Below are positions 26,727 through 36,835 of a DNA stretch of 64,000 nt, piece by piece; positions within the stretch are counted from its first letter, which is position 1; every line of letters begins with the position of its first letter. Source of the stretch: Pseudomonas sp. P818 (GTDB lineage Bacteria; Pseudomonadota; Gammaproteobacteria; Pseudomonadales; Pseudomonadaceae); NCBI RefSeq assembly GCF_000418555.1, contig NZ_ATKM01000024.1:267888-331887 (forward strand), read 5' to 3'. The notes below the pieces were generated by a model. It was given only the letters and a program-made list of their open reading frames with translations. It searched no databases and was not told the DNA's origin. The position numbers and the translations under genes were made by a program.

Positions 26727-27337
26727 GAGATGAGTTCTTTCAATCGTTCATCGCTAACATGGGTGAAGCCTGCTACCGAGAGGTTGTACCTACTTCTAGC
26801 ATTAACAAATATCGTTCGGTGCTCCCAGATGCGCTATTGCGTTACTGGCAGGAAGAAGGTTGGTGTGCGTATGCTAATGGTATGTTCTGGCTTGTTGACC
26901 CGGCCCTATACAAGGACACCTTGGACAGCTGGCTACAAGGTACCGACCTTCAGAACATCGACAATTATCATGTCATTGCAAGGGATGCTTTCGGCTCCCT
27001 TTATGCTTGGGGAGAGCGCTATCAGCGCAAGATAACCATATCGAGCCTTGCTGGAGGAATTGTCGCATTGAAAAATCAACTGCAAAAAGTAAATCCTCAG
27101 CCAGATAGGGCCGTTGGGATTTTTCTGGGCATGTCCAAACCGGAAAACTTCGACTTCCAAGACGAGCAAGGCGAGCCACTTTTTCAACGAGCGCTCAATA
27201 AGTTAGGGCCGGTTTCAACTAACGAGATGTACGCCTTCGAACCGGCATTGTGTATCGGTGGGAAGGCCGCCTTGGAAAACCTTGTGAAAGTGGACATGCA
27301 TGTTCACTTGATGATACTCGACCAGCTACGGCGCTGA
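26723..27337 (+). CDS. cdiI: CdiI immunity protein, GAD-like/DUF1851 (Tdi1) type
   Basis: A 204-residue soluble protein without signal peptide. The first half has the GAD-like pattern (INKYRSVLPDALLRYWQEEGWCAYANGMFWLVDP), and the second half (DNYHVIARDAFGSLYAWGE onward) resembles DUF1851. This two-domain layout is that of Tdi1, the immunity protein for the Agrobacterium Ntox15 DNase Tde1, and supports the toxin call for CdiA. The ATG overlaps the cdiA stop (ATGA), as expected for an immunity gene that must be co-made. Base composition is clearly more AT-rich than the flanking chromosome, typical of exchanged toxin-immunity cassettes. Binding to this CdiA tip is inference. Confidence 0.85.
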   Translation: MRDEFFQSFIANMGEACYREVVPTSSINKYRSVLPDALLRYWQEEGWCAYANGMFWLVDPALYKDTLDSWLQGTDLQNIDNYHVIARDAFGSLYAWGERYQRKITISSLAGGIVALKNQLQKVNPQPDRAVGIFLGMSKPENFDFQDEQGEPLFQRALNKLGPVSTNEMYAFEPALCIGGKAALENLVKVDMHVHLMILDQLRR

Positions 27338-27346
27338 CATCAGAAG

Positions 27347-27407
27347 AAAAGGGGACACCCATTAGCCGATTTGTGAAGATGCAATTAAATAAATCTGCCC
27401 CCTTTTA
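27347..27407. repeat. inverted-repeat remnant of RAYT/IS200-like type
   Basis: AAAAGGGGACA at 27347-27357 faces TGCCCCCTTTT from 27396, with an AT-rich centre (AATAAATC). GGGGACA...TGTCCCC dyads of this kind are common around REP-associated tyrosine transposases, recalled rather than checked. It begins 9 bp after the cdiI stop and could double as its transcription stop. Confidence 0.5.
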
Positions 27408-27434
27408 CACACCTTAAAGCTTGCGAGATCCAGT

Positions 27435-27893
27435 ATGTTCAGATTTATTTTAATCGCATTTCTTGTAACCGGGTGTTCCTCTAAAGACAACCATCCCAGC
27501 TGGATAAAAACGCCTATTCCAGATGATGACATATCACTTAAAGAACACATCCACAACAATCACTTGGACGTTAATCAGACCAAAGAATATCCGGGATACC
27601 AAGAACCACTAAAAATTGCAGTTCTACAAGTTGGCACAAAATACGTAATCGGCGACTGGGAAGATGAAGCGCCTGGAATCAGGGCGATTGATACTCTTCT
27701 GCTCGAAGGCCTAACAATGGGTGAAGTTGAACATGAGCAATGTGTGCGCACTGCGAGCCTGCTGACTCGACTGGGTGAAAAGACCCCAGAGAATCGTGAT
27801 GTTTTTGAGTTCCGCGCCAACAAGCTGTCCATTATCTGCGAGCACATTAAATCTAAAAGTAACCAAGAGGCGCCAAATAATAGGGGACACTGA
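27435..27893 (+). CDS. small putative lipoprotein, function unknown
   Basis: A 152-residue protein with a short signal peptide and lipobox (FLVTGCSS, Cys at residue 14), so it is probably lipidated at the inner or outer membrane. The rest is hydrophilic with three further cysteines (in HEQCVR, IICEH); no family is recognised. Codon use is AT-rich like cdiI and unlike cls. It follows cdiI by about 100 bp with an inverted repeat between, so it may have its own promoter or be left over from an earlier toxin-immunity cassette. A membrane-anchored second immunity factor is possible but speculative. Confidence 0.6.
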   Translation: MFRFILIAFLVTGCSSKDNHPSWIKTPIPDDDISLKEHIHNNHLDVNQTKEYPGYQEPLKIAVLQVGTKYVIGDWEDEAPGIRAIDTLLLEGLTMGEVEHEQCVRTASLLTRLGEKTPENRDVFEFRANKLSIICEHIKSKSNQEAPNNRGH

Positions 27894-27995
27894 GGAATCC
27901 CCAAAAACTCTACTCCAGCGCCCGAGCTTGCCAGTGTACCTCGTCACGTAGCAAGAATATTCGGGGACAGACCACGAATATCTCCCGCTCTTTAG

Positions 27996-28054
27996 AATCA
28001 ATGGGGTCAGAGTCATAGATCAGATACAAAACGATGACTTTGACCCCATTGATT
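27996..28054. repeat. long inverted repeat at the island's right border
   Basis: Arms of 21 bases (27996-28016 and 28034-28054) match at 20 positions, with GGGGTCAGAGTCAT facing ATGACTTTGACCCC. This resembles the hairpins near REP-associated or IS200-like transposases. It stops 2 bp before the duplicated cls tail, so it marks the island edge. An additional GGGGACA unit is at 27963. Confidence 0.75.
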
Positions 28055-28056
28055 GT

Positions 28057-28108
28057 CTGCAACAACTGGGCATGCGCGTCGCGCGGCTGATCTCGCCGAT
28101 TCTCTGAG
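28057..28108. repeat. right copy of the 52-bp direct repeat (cls 3' end)
   Basis: Repeats the last 16 codons and stop of cls (51 of 52 bases identical to 16030-16081). It is not attached to any reading frame here and has no other use. In a strain without the island, the sequence after this copy would be expected directly downstream of cls. Confidence 0.95.
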
Positions 28109-28230
28109 GCCACGCACGGTGCCTGGTTTCGCCTGCTCAGGGCCCACACGGAAACTTTGAACGGGCCCGAAGGCGCGGCTATGGTTACCGAAGCGAGCCG
28201 CTGTTAGCCGTCAGCGAGACCCTGCCTGCC

Positions 28231-28962
28231 ATGAAAACACGCCCTACCCTGCTGCTCAGTCTGTGCCTGTTGGTTCTGCCCGCCGTAGCGCAGGAAGAGA
28301 TTCGCGTCGGCGTCGAACTGCAGCCCTATCAGCCTTACTCGGATGTACAGGGCGGTGAGTACCGCGGCTACGCCCGCGACCTGCTGGACGCCTTCGCTGC
28401 CGAGTCCGGCTATCGCTTCGTCTACACGCCGCTACCGGTTCGGCGCCTGCTCAGTGATTTTCTCGCTGGCCGGGTCGATCTCAAGTTCCCCGACCATCCG
28501 CAATGGAACGCCGACCAGAAGGCTGGTCACGCGGTGCGTTATAGCGATCCGGCAGCGCCCTACATCGACGGCATTCTGGTCAAGCCGCAGTACCTCGGTC
28601 AGGGCATGCAGCGCATCGAGCTGCTTGGCACGCAGAACGGCTTCACACCCTGGCCGTATCTCTCCGAGATTCGCGGCGGGCGTATCCGCCTGATCCAGGC
28701 CAACCAGATCGAGTCGCTGCTGCGCATGGCCAGCAGCGACCGCGTCGACGCGGTCTACCTCAACCCCAGGGTGGTGGCTCACCAGTTACGGCAGATGCGC
28801 ATGGCGGCGAACAGTCTGGTTTTCGACCCAACGCTGCCGCACGTGGAAGATCATTACTACCTGTCGAGCATCCACCACCCGCAGCTGATCGAGGCGTTCG
28901 ATCGCTTCCTCGAACAACGGGCCGACCAGATCGCGGCGCTTCGTTTACGCCACGGCTTGTGA
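28231..28962 (+). CDS. periplasmic solute-binding-like protein (SBP family 3)
   Basis: A 243-residue protein with a signal peptide (MKTRPTLLLSLCLLVLPAVAQ) and a family 3 extracellular solute-binding fold: VGVELQPYQPYSDVQGGEYRGYARDLLDAFA at the N-terminus and repeated lobe motifs such as DRVDAVYLNPRV later. No permease or ATPase lies nearby, so it is an orphan receptor, perhaps a sensor or an amino-acid binder; similar orphans are common in Pseudomonas. It lies just right of the island border, so it was probably the original downstream neighbour of cls. It converges on the PepSY gene with an 18-bp overlap of 3' ends. Confidence 0.8.
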   Translation: MKTRPTLLLSLCLLVLPAVAQEEIRVGVELQPYQPYSDVQGGEYRGYARDLLDAFAAESGYRFVYTPLPVRRLLSDFLAGRVDLKFPDHPQWNADQKAGHAVRYSDPAAPYIDGILVKPQYLGQGMQRIELLGTQNGFTPWPYLSEIRGGRIRLIQANQIESLLRMASSDRVDAVYLNPRVVAHQLRQMRMAANSLVFDPTLPHVEDHYYLSSIHHPQLIEAFDRFLEQRADQIAALRLRHGL

Positions 28963-30156
28963 ACCGGCACGCTGGCGCTGTTCGGCGAGCACGCGCGAGC
29001 GACGTTTCCTGGCCCAGATCACCACGCCCGTCACGGAGAGGCCGGCAACGGCCAAACCGAGCAACGACACCAGGATACGTCCCGGCAGGCCGATGATGCG
29101 TCCGGAATGCAGCGGGAACTGCGCCTGCAGGAATATATCGCCGGCGCTGCCGGTGCCCGGCACATGCGCGCCGGCCAGCTCGCCACTGCGGCTGTCGACA
29201 TAGATCCAGGGGTTGCCCAGCCCGGCGTCGCCGTGATCGTCACCGACCTCGTAGAAGCCGACGCCATACACGCCGAACTCCGCCGAATGGAACAGCCCGC
29301 CGGGAGGCGCGTCCCAGCCCAGCCGCCGCGCTTCGGCATCGGCTACGGCGATGGCCTGACGGCGGTCGATCAGCGGTACGATCTGTTCATCCAGCGTAAC
29401 CGGCGTGCGGCTGGCGAAGGGGCTCGGTGTCAGCGGCGAGAACAGCTCGACCAGCGGACGCACCACCTGGCGTTCGAGGTTCATCGACACCGAGGTGACG
29501 GCCAGCACCAGCAACAACAGCCACATCCACACGCCGCCGGAGCGATGCAGGTCGAAGTTGAGCTTGTAGCCGCCCTGGCTCCAGCGAAAGGCGAACGACT
29601 TGCGCCAGCTGCGCAGATTGGGAAACGACAGCCACAGCGCGATCAGGCAATCGAGGCACCAGACGATGGCGACGATGCCGAAGAACAGCACGCCCAGTTC
29701 GATACCGAAGCCTTCCGGGATATGCAGGCTGTAGTGCAACTTGTAGAGAAACGGCAGCAGGTTTTCCCGGCTCAGGGAGATCGCCCCCCATTCGCGCTGT
29801 CCCTGGACATTGCCATTCACCGGGTCGATGCCCAGTTGATTGAAGCCCAGCTCAAAAGCCTTGCCGGTGGCCGGATCGATACGCGGATCGACGAAGATGC
29901 CCAGCGCATGGCCGGGCTCCAGCGCCAGCGACATGAAGCTCACCTGCAGGCGCGGGTCGCGCGCTTCCAGGGCGTCCACCAGTTGCAGCGGGTCCTGCGC
30001 CTGCCCTTCGGTTTGCGCATCGAACAGGTGCGGGTTGAGCCATTCGTCCAGTTCGTGATCCCAGGAAATGACAGCGCCGGTCAAGCCGGCGGTAAACAGG
30101 AACAGGGCGATGAACAGGCCGCACCAGCGGTGCAGCAATACCATAATCGGGCGCAT
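28945..30156 (-). CDS. PepSY-associated transmembrane protein (iron-uptake reductase-like)
   Basis: A 403-residue inner-membrane protein with four predicted spans: near residues 10-32 (FIALFLFTAGLTGAVISW), 150-172, 205-225 and 365-388 (LLGLAVAGLSVTGVVIWARKRR). Two large periplasmic PepSY-like regions lie between them. The N-terminal LHRWCGLFIAL is the family hallmark. Such proteins commonly accompany TonB siderophore receptors and are thought to help release iron in the periplasm. The TonB receptor gene ends only 43 bp upstream on the same strand, so the two form an operon, likely controlled from the Fur-like site before the receptor. Confidence 0.88.
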   Translation of the reverse strand: MRPIMVLLHRWCGLFIALFLFTAGLTGAVISWDHELDEWLNPHLFDAQTEGQAQDPLQLVDALEARDPRLQVSFMSLALEPGHALGIFVDPRIDPATGKAFELGFNQLGIDPVNGNVQGQREWGAISLSRENLLPFLYKLHYSLHIPEGFGIELGVLFFGIVAIVWCLDCLIALWLSFPNLRSWRKSFAFRWSQGGYKLNFDLHRSGGVWMWLLLLVLAVTSVSMNLERQVVRPLVELFSPLTPSPFASRTPVTLDEQIVPLIDRRQAIAVADAEARRLGWDAPPGGLFHSAEFGVYGVGFYEVGDDHGDAGLGNPWIYVDSRSGELAGAHVPGTGSAGDIFLQAQFPLHSGRIIGLPGRILVSLLGLAVAGLSVTGVVIWARKRRSRVLAEQRQRAGSQAVA

Positions 30157-30199
30157 CGGATTCTCTCGTCGGGGCCGCCCTCACAGGCGGCCCTGGCTG

Positions 30200-32290
30200 T
30201 CAGTATTTCCAGGTCAGGGTGGCGCTGACGTTGCGTGGGGCACCGTAATAGGCCTGAGTCCAGTACAGGCTGTTCAGGTACTTCTCGTCGGTGAGGTTGT
30301 TGAGGTTGGCCGACACGCTCCAGTTGGGGTCGATGTCGTAGCTGGCCATCAGGTCGACCACAGCGTAGGCATCCTGCTCGGCGATGCCGTTGTGGATATC
30401 GTCCTGCCAACGTACGGCGGCGCCGACCTTGAGCTTGTCCAACGCCGGAATCCGATAGGTCGCGGCGGTCTTGACCATGTGCTTGGGCGAGTAGGTGACC
30501 CCGTGCGAGCTATCGGCATTGGTGATGTCGACGAAGGTGTAGCCCGCATTCAGCTCCAGCCCCTGAATGGGCTGGCCGGAAATCTCGATCTCGTAGCCTT
30601 CGCTGGTCAGCCCCTCGACCGCGCGGTAATAGGCGCGACCACCGATGCTGCCTGCCTGTTGGGCGAAGTTGTCCTGCTCGGTGCGGAATACGGCCAGCGC
30701 CACGTTGACCTTGTCGTCGAACAGTTCGCCCTTGATGCCCACCTCGTAGTTCACCCCCTCTACCGGCGCCAGGCGCGAGCCTGCAGCATTGGTTTTGGTC
30801 TGCGGATCGAAGATCTCGGTATAGCTGGCATAGACCGAATACTGATCGGTGATGTCGTAGACCACGCCCGCATAGGGCACCACCTTGCCGCTGTTCTTCG
30901 AGGTCTTCGCGACACCGTAGTTGGTACCGTCACTTTTCACGTCGACGACACGTGTGCCGGTGATCAGGCTTAGCTTGTCGGTCAAGCTCCAGCGCGCGGC
31001 GCCGTACATGCTCTTCATGCGGTCGGTGAAATCGCTGCCATTGGTAGGCCGGTCGTTCAGCGGTTTGCCGATGTTGCCATCCCACTGCTCCAGCGGCGGC
31101 AGGGCAGTGCCGGTGGTGGAGTCGTAATAGGAGATATCGTTCAGCTCCGAGCGCGACCAACTGGCCCCCAGCGCGGCTTCATGCTGACGGCCCGCCAGGC
31201 TGAACGGGCCGCTGGCCTGCACATCGACGATCAGCTGCTTGTTCTCGTCCTTGTACTCGGACGGATAGCTGAACAGGCCGAGGCCGGTATTCCGATCCGG
31301 CGTACCGTACATATAGAACAACGAGCCATCGCCCTTCTTTTCCACTCGCGTCAGTACGGTCTTGGCTTGCCAACCATTGTCGAAGGTGTGCGCCAGCTCG
31401 GCAAAGGTGCGGTTTTCCTTGACATCCCAATAGGCCCAATCGGAGGACGTGCTGGTCGAGCGGGAATAGTCGGTCTTGGAACCGTCGCTGTAGTTCAGCG
31501 GCAGCGCACCCCACATCGGCGAGTTGGCATCACTGGTCTGCAGGGTGTGGCCGAGGGTGAAGACGGTGCGGTCGTCCAGATCGAACTCCAGAACGCCATG
31601 GAATACGTTCTTCTCGCGCGAGTAGCGGTCGAGGTAGGAGTTCTTGTTTTCGTTGGCGTACACCACGCGCCCACGCACCGTTCCGGCATCGTTGAGCGCG
31701 CCGGATACGTCGGTGTCGATACGTCGCTTGTCCCATGAACCGGCGGTCAGGTCGACGCGCGCCTGCGGTGTCAGGGTTGGGCGCTTGCGCACGAAGTTGA
31801 CGGTCGCCGACGGGTTGCCGGTACCGGACATCAGGCCATTGGCACCGCGAACCACCTCCACTCGCTCGTACATCGCGGTGTCCAGATCACCCTCGACGTT
31901 GCCATAGACGAAGGGTACGGCGATGCCGTCGTACTGGAAGTTGGTGATGTCGAAGCCACGGGCGGTGTAGTAGGTGCGATCGGTTTCGACCTCCTGCACC
32001 TGCACGCCCGGCACGGCCTTGAGCGCATCGTTGACGCTGGTGAGCTTGAAGTCGCGCAGCTGGGCACCGCTCAGGGTAGAGATCGACTGCGGCGTCTGCC
32101 TTGGGGTCAGGTCGAGCTTGGTCGCAGCGCTACTGGGCGTGGACTTGTAGCTGTCGACCTCGGCCGCTGCACTCTTGCCGACCACGGTCTGGGCATCGAG
32201 CTCAAGCTGCTCCTGCTCGCTGGCCACGGCATGATTGAAACTGCAGGCGGCCGCAATCGCCACGGCCAGGTGGGTTCTTCTGCTGAACAA
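30200..32290 (-). CDS. TonB-dependent siderophore receptor
   Basis: A 696-residue outer-membrane receptor. A signal peptide ends near HAVA-SEQ. The plug domain (QTPQSISTLSGAQLRDF through RGANGLMSGTGNPSATVNFVRKRP) is of the ferric siderophore type, and the barrel ends VSATLTWKY with aromatic finish. There is no FecR-type signalling extension. The start is placed at a TTG (32290) because AGGAG lies eight bases before it and the signal peptide begins there; a GTG at 32353 would add a non-signal-like stretch. It is followed by a PepSY partner gene. A 13-of-19 match to the Fur box lies 83 bp upstream. The ligand is probably an iron siderophore; which one cannot be told. Confidence 0.9.
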   Translation of the reverse strand: MFSRRTHLAVAIAAACSFNHAVASEQEQLELDAQTVVGKSAAAEVDSYKSTPSSAATKLDLTPRQTPQSISTLSGAQLRDFKLTSVNDALKAVPGVQVQEVETDRTYYTARGFDITNFQYDGIAVPFVYGNVEGDLDTAMYERVEVVRGANGLMSGTGNPSATVNFVRKRPTLTPQARVDLTAGSWDKRRIDTDVSGALNDAGTVRGRVVYANENKNSYLDRYSREKNVFHGVLEFDLDDRTVFTLGHTLQTSDANSPMWGALPLNYSDGSKTDYSRSTSTSSDWAYWDVKENRTFAELAHTFDNGWQAKTVLTRVEKKGDGSLFYMYGTPDRNTGLGLFSYPSEYKDENKQLIVDVQASGPFSLAGRQHEAALGASWSRSELNDISYYDSTTGTALPPLEQWDGNIGKPLNDRPTNGSDFTDRMKSMYGAARWSLTDKLSLITGTRVVDVKSDGTNYGVAKTSKNSGKVVPYAGVVYDITDQYSVYASYTEIFDPQTKTNAAGSRLAPVEGVNYEVGIKGELFDDKVNVALAVFRTEQDNFAQQAGSIGGRAYYRAVEGLTSEGYEIEISGQPIQGLELNAGYTFVDITNADSSHGVTYSPKHMVKTAATYRIPALDKLKVGAAVRWQDDIHNGIAEQDAYAVVDLMASYDIDPNWSVSANLNNLTDEKYLNSLYWTQAYYGAPRNVSATLTWKY

Positions 32291-32372
32291 GGGACGTACT
32301 CCTGATGCGCTGTCGTTAGCCGCTGATAGTCCCTTCGCAGCTGATCGCCTCACTGGCAGGCATCTGCAAAAC

Positions 32373-32391
32373 GCAAATGCAAATAATTAGC
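32373..32391. promoter_or_regulatory. candidate Fur box
   Basis: GCAAATGCAAATAATTAGC matches the 19-bp Fur consensus at 13 positions, in an AT-rich patch directly upstream of the siderophore receptor gene. The location and regulated function both fit iron repression. Evidence is by eye only. Confidence 0.55.
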
Positions 32392-32457
32392 GACAGAATT
32401 CTCGCAATAGAGTCACGGCCCGGTCAATGCGAATTGTTTACATCCTCACACTTTTAT

Positions 32458-32973
32458 CTAGTTTCTTTTAAGTTCGCCACAATCCGCCTCGACCCAGCGG
32501 GCACGGCTCTCCATGCTGCTCGGCTGACCGTTGTAGGTGCCCTTGACCTGGGTGGTGAACTCCTTGTCGCTGACGAAATGCGTCTCTCCTTCACCCTGGG
32601 CTTGCGGGCAGGTGAAGCGAAACTTCCACACGCTCGCACCGCGCTCGAGGATCTCGTTGCTGCAGCCTGAGTCGGGATCGTGCAGAGGGATTTCCTGAGC
32701 CGCGATCTGCTCCGCAGTCAGGCACATCTGCACGCCACCGGCGCCGAGTTTGATGCCCTGCTCGGCCATCATGCCTTCCATCATCTGCCGCTGCTCGGGT
32801 GGCAGGTTCTGCATCTGCGCGAGCATCTCCTGCATGCCGGGCATGGCGCGACCGCCCACCTGCATGTTGTGCGAGCTGACCTCCCAGACGCCGGGCTGGA
32901 TATCCAGGGCGCTGGCCAGGGCTGGCGACAGACAGAGGGCGAGAGGTAGAACGGAACGAGAGAGGATGCGCAT
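32458..32973 (-). CDS. DUF3617 periplasmic protein
   Basis: A 171-residue protein with a signal peptide (MRILSRSVLPLALCLSPALASA) and the DUF3617 layout: QPGVWEVSSHN near the mature start, a Met/Gln-rich middle (MPGMQEMLAQMQ), then the paired cysteines MCLT...GCSN and RFTC, and a late SRARWVEADCG. The start at 32973 has GGAGA eight bases upstream. Members are exported and of unknown function. It stands alone between the siderophore receptor promoter and the TRAP operon terminator; nothing nearby suggests its partner. Confidence 0.82.
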   Translation of the reverse strand: MRILSRSVLPLALCLSPALASALDIQPGVWEVSSHNMQVGGRAMPGMQEMLAQMQNLPPEQRQMMEGMMAEQGIKLGAGGVQMCLTAEQIAAQEIPLHDPDSGCSNEILERGASVWKFRFTCPQAQGEGETHFVSDKEFTTQVKGTYNGQPSSMESRARWVEADCGELKRN

Positions 32974-33118
32974 GACAGGTCTCCGGAGCGGATAGTGGGC
33001 CAAACCGATGGTACCTCGGGGCACCAGGGCATCGGGCCGCCGCTCCGATAGGAGGCGCGCCCCGCTGCGATTTGGACAGCTCGTAAGCGCATAAGATTCG
33101 CGTCGCGTAGATGAACAA

Positions 33119-33149
33119 AACCCCCACAGGCTCACGCCGCATGGGGGTT
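33119..33149 (-). terminator. terminator of the TRAP/DUF1850 operon
   Basis: On the minus strand AACCCCCAT and GTGGGGGTT form a stem around a GC-rich loop and are followed by TTGTTC, 57 bp past the DUF1850 stop. Position and strand suit the end of the transporter operon. Confidence 0.75.
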
Positions 33150-33205
33150 CTCTTCCTTTCATCCGGCACTTGTGGCGCCGGGAACCTGGGTTCGCTCCGG
33201 CGAAC

Positions 33206-33609
33206 CTAGCCCGCGTCAGCCGCGGGGGAGCTCAGTTCACAGCTCCAGAGTTCCAACGCCGGCTGGCTCGCTTGTGGCGGGCCGAGCCAGTCGCTCATCG
33301 GGCGACAACGCTGGTCGATACACAGTTGGTAATCCCCGGCTTCGGGCGTACGCCCGACTCGCAGGGGTTGCAAAGGCGGTAGCTGACGCTGGTAGTGCCA
33401 GCTGCCATTGCGCAGTTCGGCGCCGTCGGGAATCTCCATTCCGGCGCCGGAACCCTTGACCCGCGCCTCACCGAGCACCAGGCCCTCGGCGGTGACGCGG
33501 TAATCCTCTTCCCAGCGGATCTTCTCGATGGTGTGGGTCCAGGCGAGGGTGAAGGCCGGCGTGGGCAACTCTGCCCACACCACGCCGGCCAACCCCAGGC
33601 ACAGGCCGA

Positions 33610-33613
<4 letters not shown>
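33206..33613 (-). CDS. DUF1850 protein, TRAP-TAXI partner
   Basis: A 135-residue protein with a hydrophobic signal-like N-terminus (VIGLCLGLAGVVWA). Family features are FTLAWTHTIEKIRWEEDYRV near residue 22, GAGMEIPDGAELRNGSWHY near residue 60, and a terminal Cys-containing segment. DUF1850 proteins are almost always encoded beside TAXI-type TRAP permeases and are presumed accessory factors. The GTG at 33613 overlaps the TRAP stop (GTGA); a longer frame into the TRAP gene is possible but would destroy the signal peptide. Function unknown. Confidence 0.8.
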
Positions 33614-35637
<2,024 letters not shown>

Positions 35638-35756
35638 GGAGTGCACACCTCATGACTACTTCGATTGCGGTGACAGAGTCGCCAACAAAACCCACCGCCT
35701 GTGAACGCCGGTTTTATTCGCGATTCTGGGAACTCTGTCCGTTCCGGTCTTTGCGC

Positions 35757-35816
35757 TGTAGGAGCGGATTTATCCGCGATGTTCGCGAGGAAATCGCGGC
35801 TGAAGCCGCTCCTACA
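35757..35816. repeat. REP pair (REPIN-like) between TRAP receptor and permease genes
   Basis: Two REP units in head-to-head orientation: TGTAGGAGCGG...CCGCGA at 35757-35779 and TCGCGGC...CTCCTACA at 35794-35816, 14 bp apart. The full element can fold into a long hairpin that may lower permease expression relative to the receptor. Confidence 0.85.
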
Positions 35817-35881
35817 AGAGCAAGGTTGGCGTGGATGCAAAGCGATCAGGCCGCGGACTCATGTCACGGCCTGAAGCGGCA

Positions 35882-36835
35882 TCACAGCGCGCCGGCTTCC
35901 TTGTAGAAGCGCTCGGCACCCGGGTGCAGCGGGATCGGCAGGTTCTGCGTGGCGGTTTCCAGCTTGATGTCCTTGGCTGCGGAGTGAGCGGTGCCCAGGC
36001 GGCCGAGGTTGTCGAACATCAGCTTGGTCATCTGGTAGGCCACCTCGTCGGAGACGCCTTCATGGGTAACCAGGATGTTGTTGATGGCCACGGTGGGCAC
36101 ATCGGCGTCCTGACCGTCGTAGGTGCCGGCCGGGATAGTGGCAGCCTCGTAGGCGGCGTTGTCGATCTTCGCGGTCACTTCGGCCGGGATGGCGACGAAG
36201 CTGATCTTCATGGTCGAGGCCAGGTCACGAATGGCGGCCATGCCCAGACCGGAGGACTGCAGGGTGGCGTCCAGCTGACGGTTCTTGATCAGCTCGACCG
36301 ACTCGGCGTAAGGCAGGAACTCGACCTTGCCCATGTCCTTGTAGCTCAGACCGGCGGCTTCGAAGATGGCGCGGGCATTGAGCTCGGTACCGGACTTCGG
36401 CGCGCCGACGGAGATACGCTTGCCCTTGAGGTCTTCCAGGGTCTTGATGCCGGATTCGGCGTTGGCAACGATCTGGATGTAGTTCGGGTAGGTGCCGGCA
36501 ATCGCGCGGATTTTCTTCAACGGCGCCTTGAACCCGGCGTCTTCCACACCGTTCCAGGCATCGGCCACCGAGTCGCCGAGGGCGAAGGCCAGCTCACCAC
36601 GACCGGCTTCGAGCAGGTTGAGGTTTTCCACCGACGCCTTGGTCGCCTGCACCGAGGTCTTGGAGCCTTCGATGCCATTGCTGTACAGCTGCGAAAGGGC
36701 CACGCCGATCGGGTAGTACACGCCGCTGGTACCGCCGGTGAGCACGTTGATGAAGGTCGGGGCAGCGAGTGCTGCGGTGCTGGCAGTGATGGCCGCGGCA
36801 GCGGCGAACAGGCTGAGTTTCTTGGTCAGTCGCAT
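35882..36835 (-). CDS. TAXI-family TRAP solute-binding receptor
   Basis: A 317-residue periplasmic protein with signal peptide (ending AALA-AP). The name-giving TAXI pattern is recognisable in the mature start FINVLTGGTSGVYYPIGVALSQLY, and later in AGTYPNYIQIVANAESGIKTLEDLKGKRISVG. It would capture the substrate and hand it to the permease encoded downstream on the same strand. The transcript probably starts at the sigma-54 promoter 255 bp upstream, beside genes for a DctB/DctD-like regulatory pair. Glutamate-like or dicarboxylate ligands are known for the family, but the ligand here is not determined. Confidence 0.92.
   Translation of the reverse strand: MRLTKKLSLFAAAAAITASTAALAAPTFINVLTGGTSGVYYPIGVALSQLYSNGIEGSKTSVQATKASVENLNLLEAGRGELAFALGDSVADAWNGVEDAGFKAPLKKIRAIAGTYPNYIQIVANAESGIKTLEDLKGKRISVGAPKSGTELNARAIFEAAGLSYKDMGKVEFLPYAESVELIKNRQLDATLQSSGLGMAAIRDLASTMKISFVAIPAEVTAKIDNAAYEAATIPAGTYDGQDADVPTVAINNILVTHEGVSDEVAYQMTKLMFDNLGRLGTAHSAAKDIKLETATQNLPIPLHPGAERFYKEAGAL

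Noticed and set aside
16082..28056. Prophage or integrative conjugative element
   Set aside because: No integrase, capsid, relaxase or conjugation genes are present; only the toxin operon, a lipoprotein and repeat remnants lie between the direct repeats.
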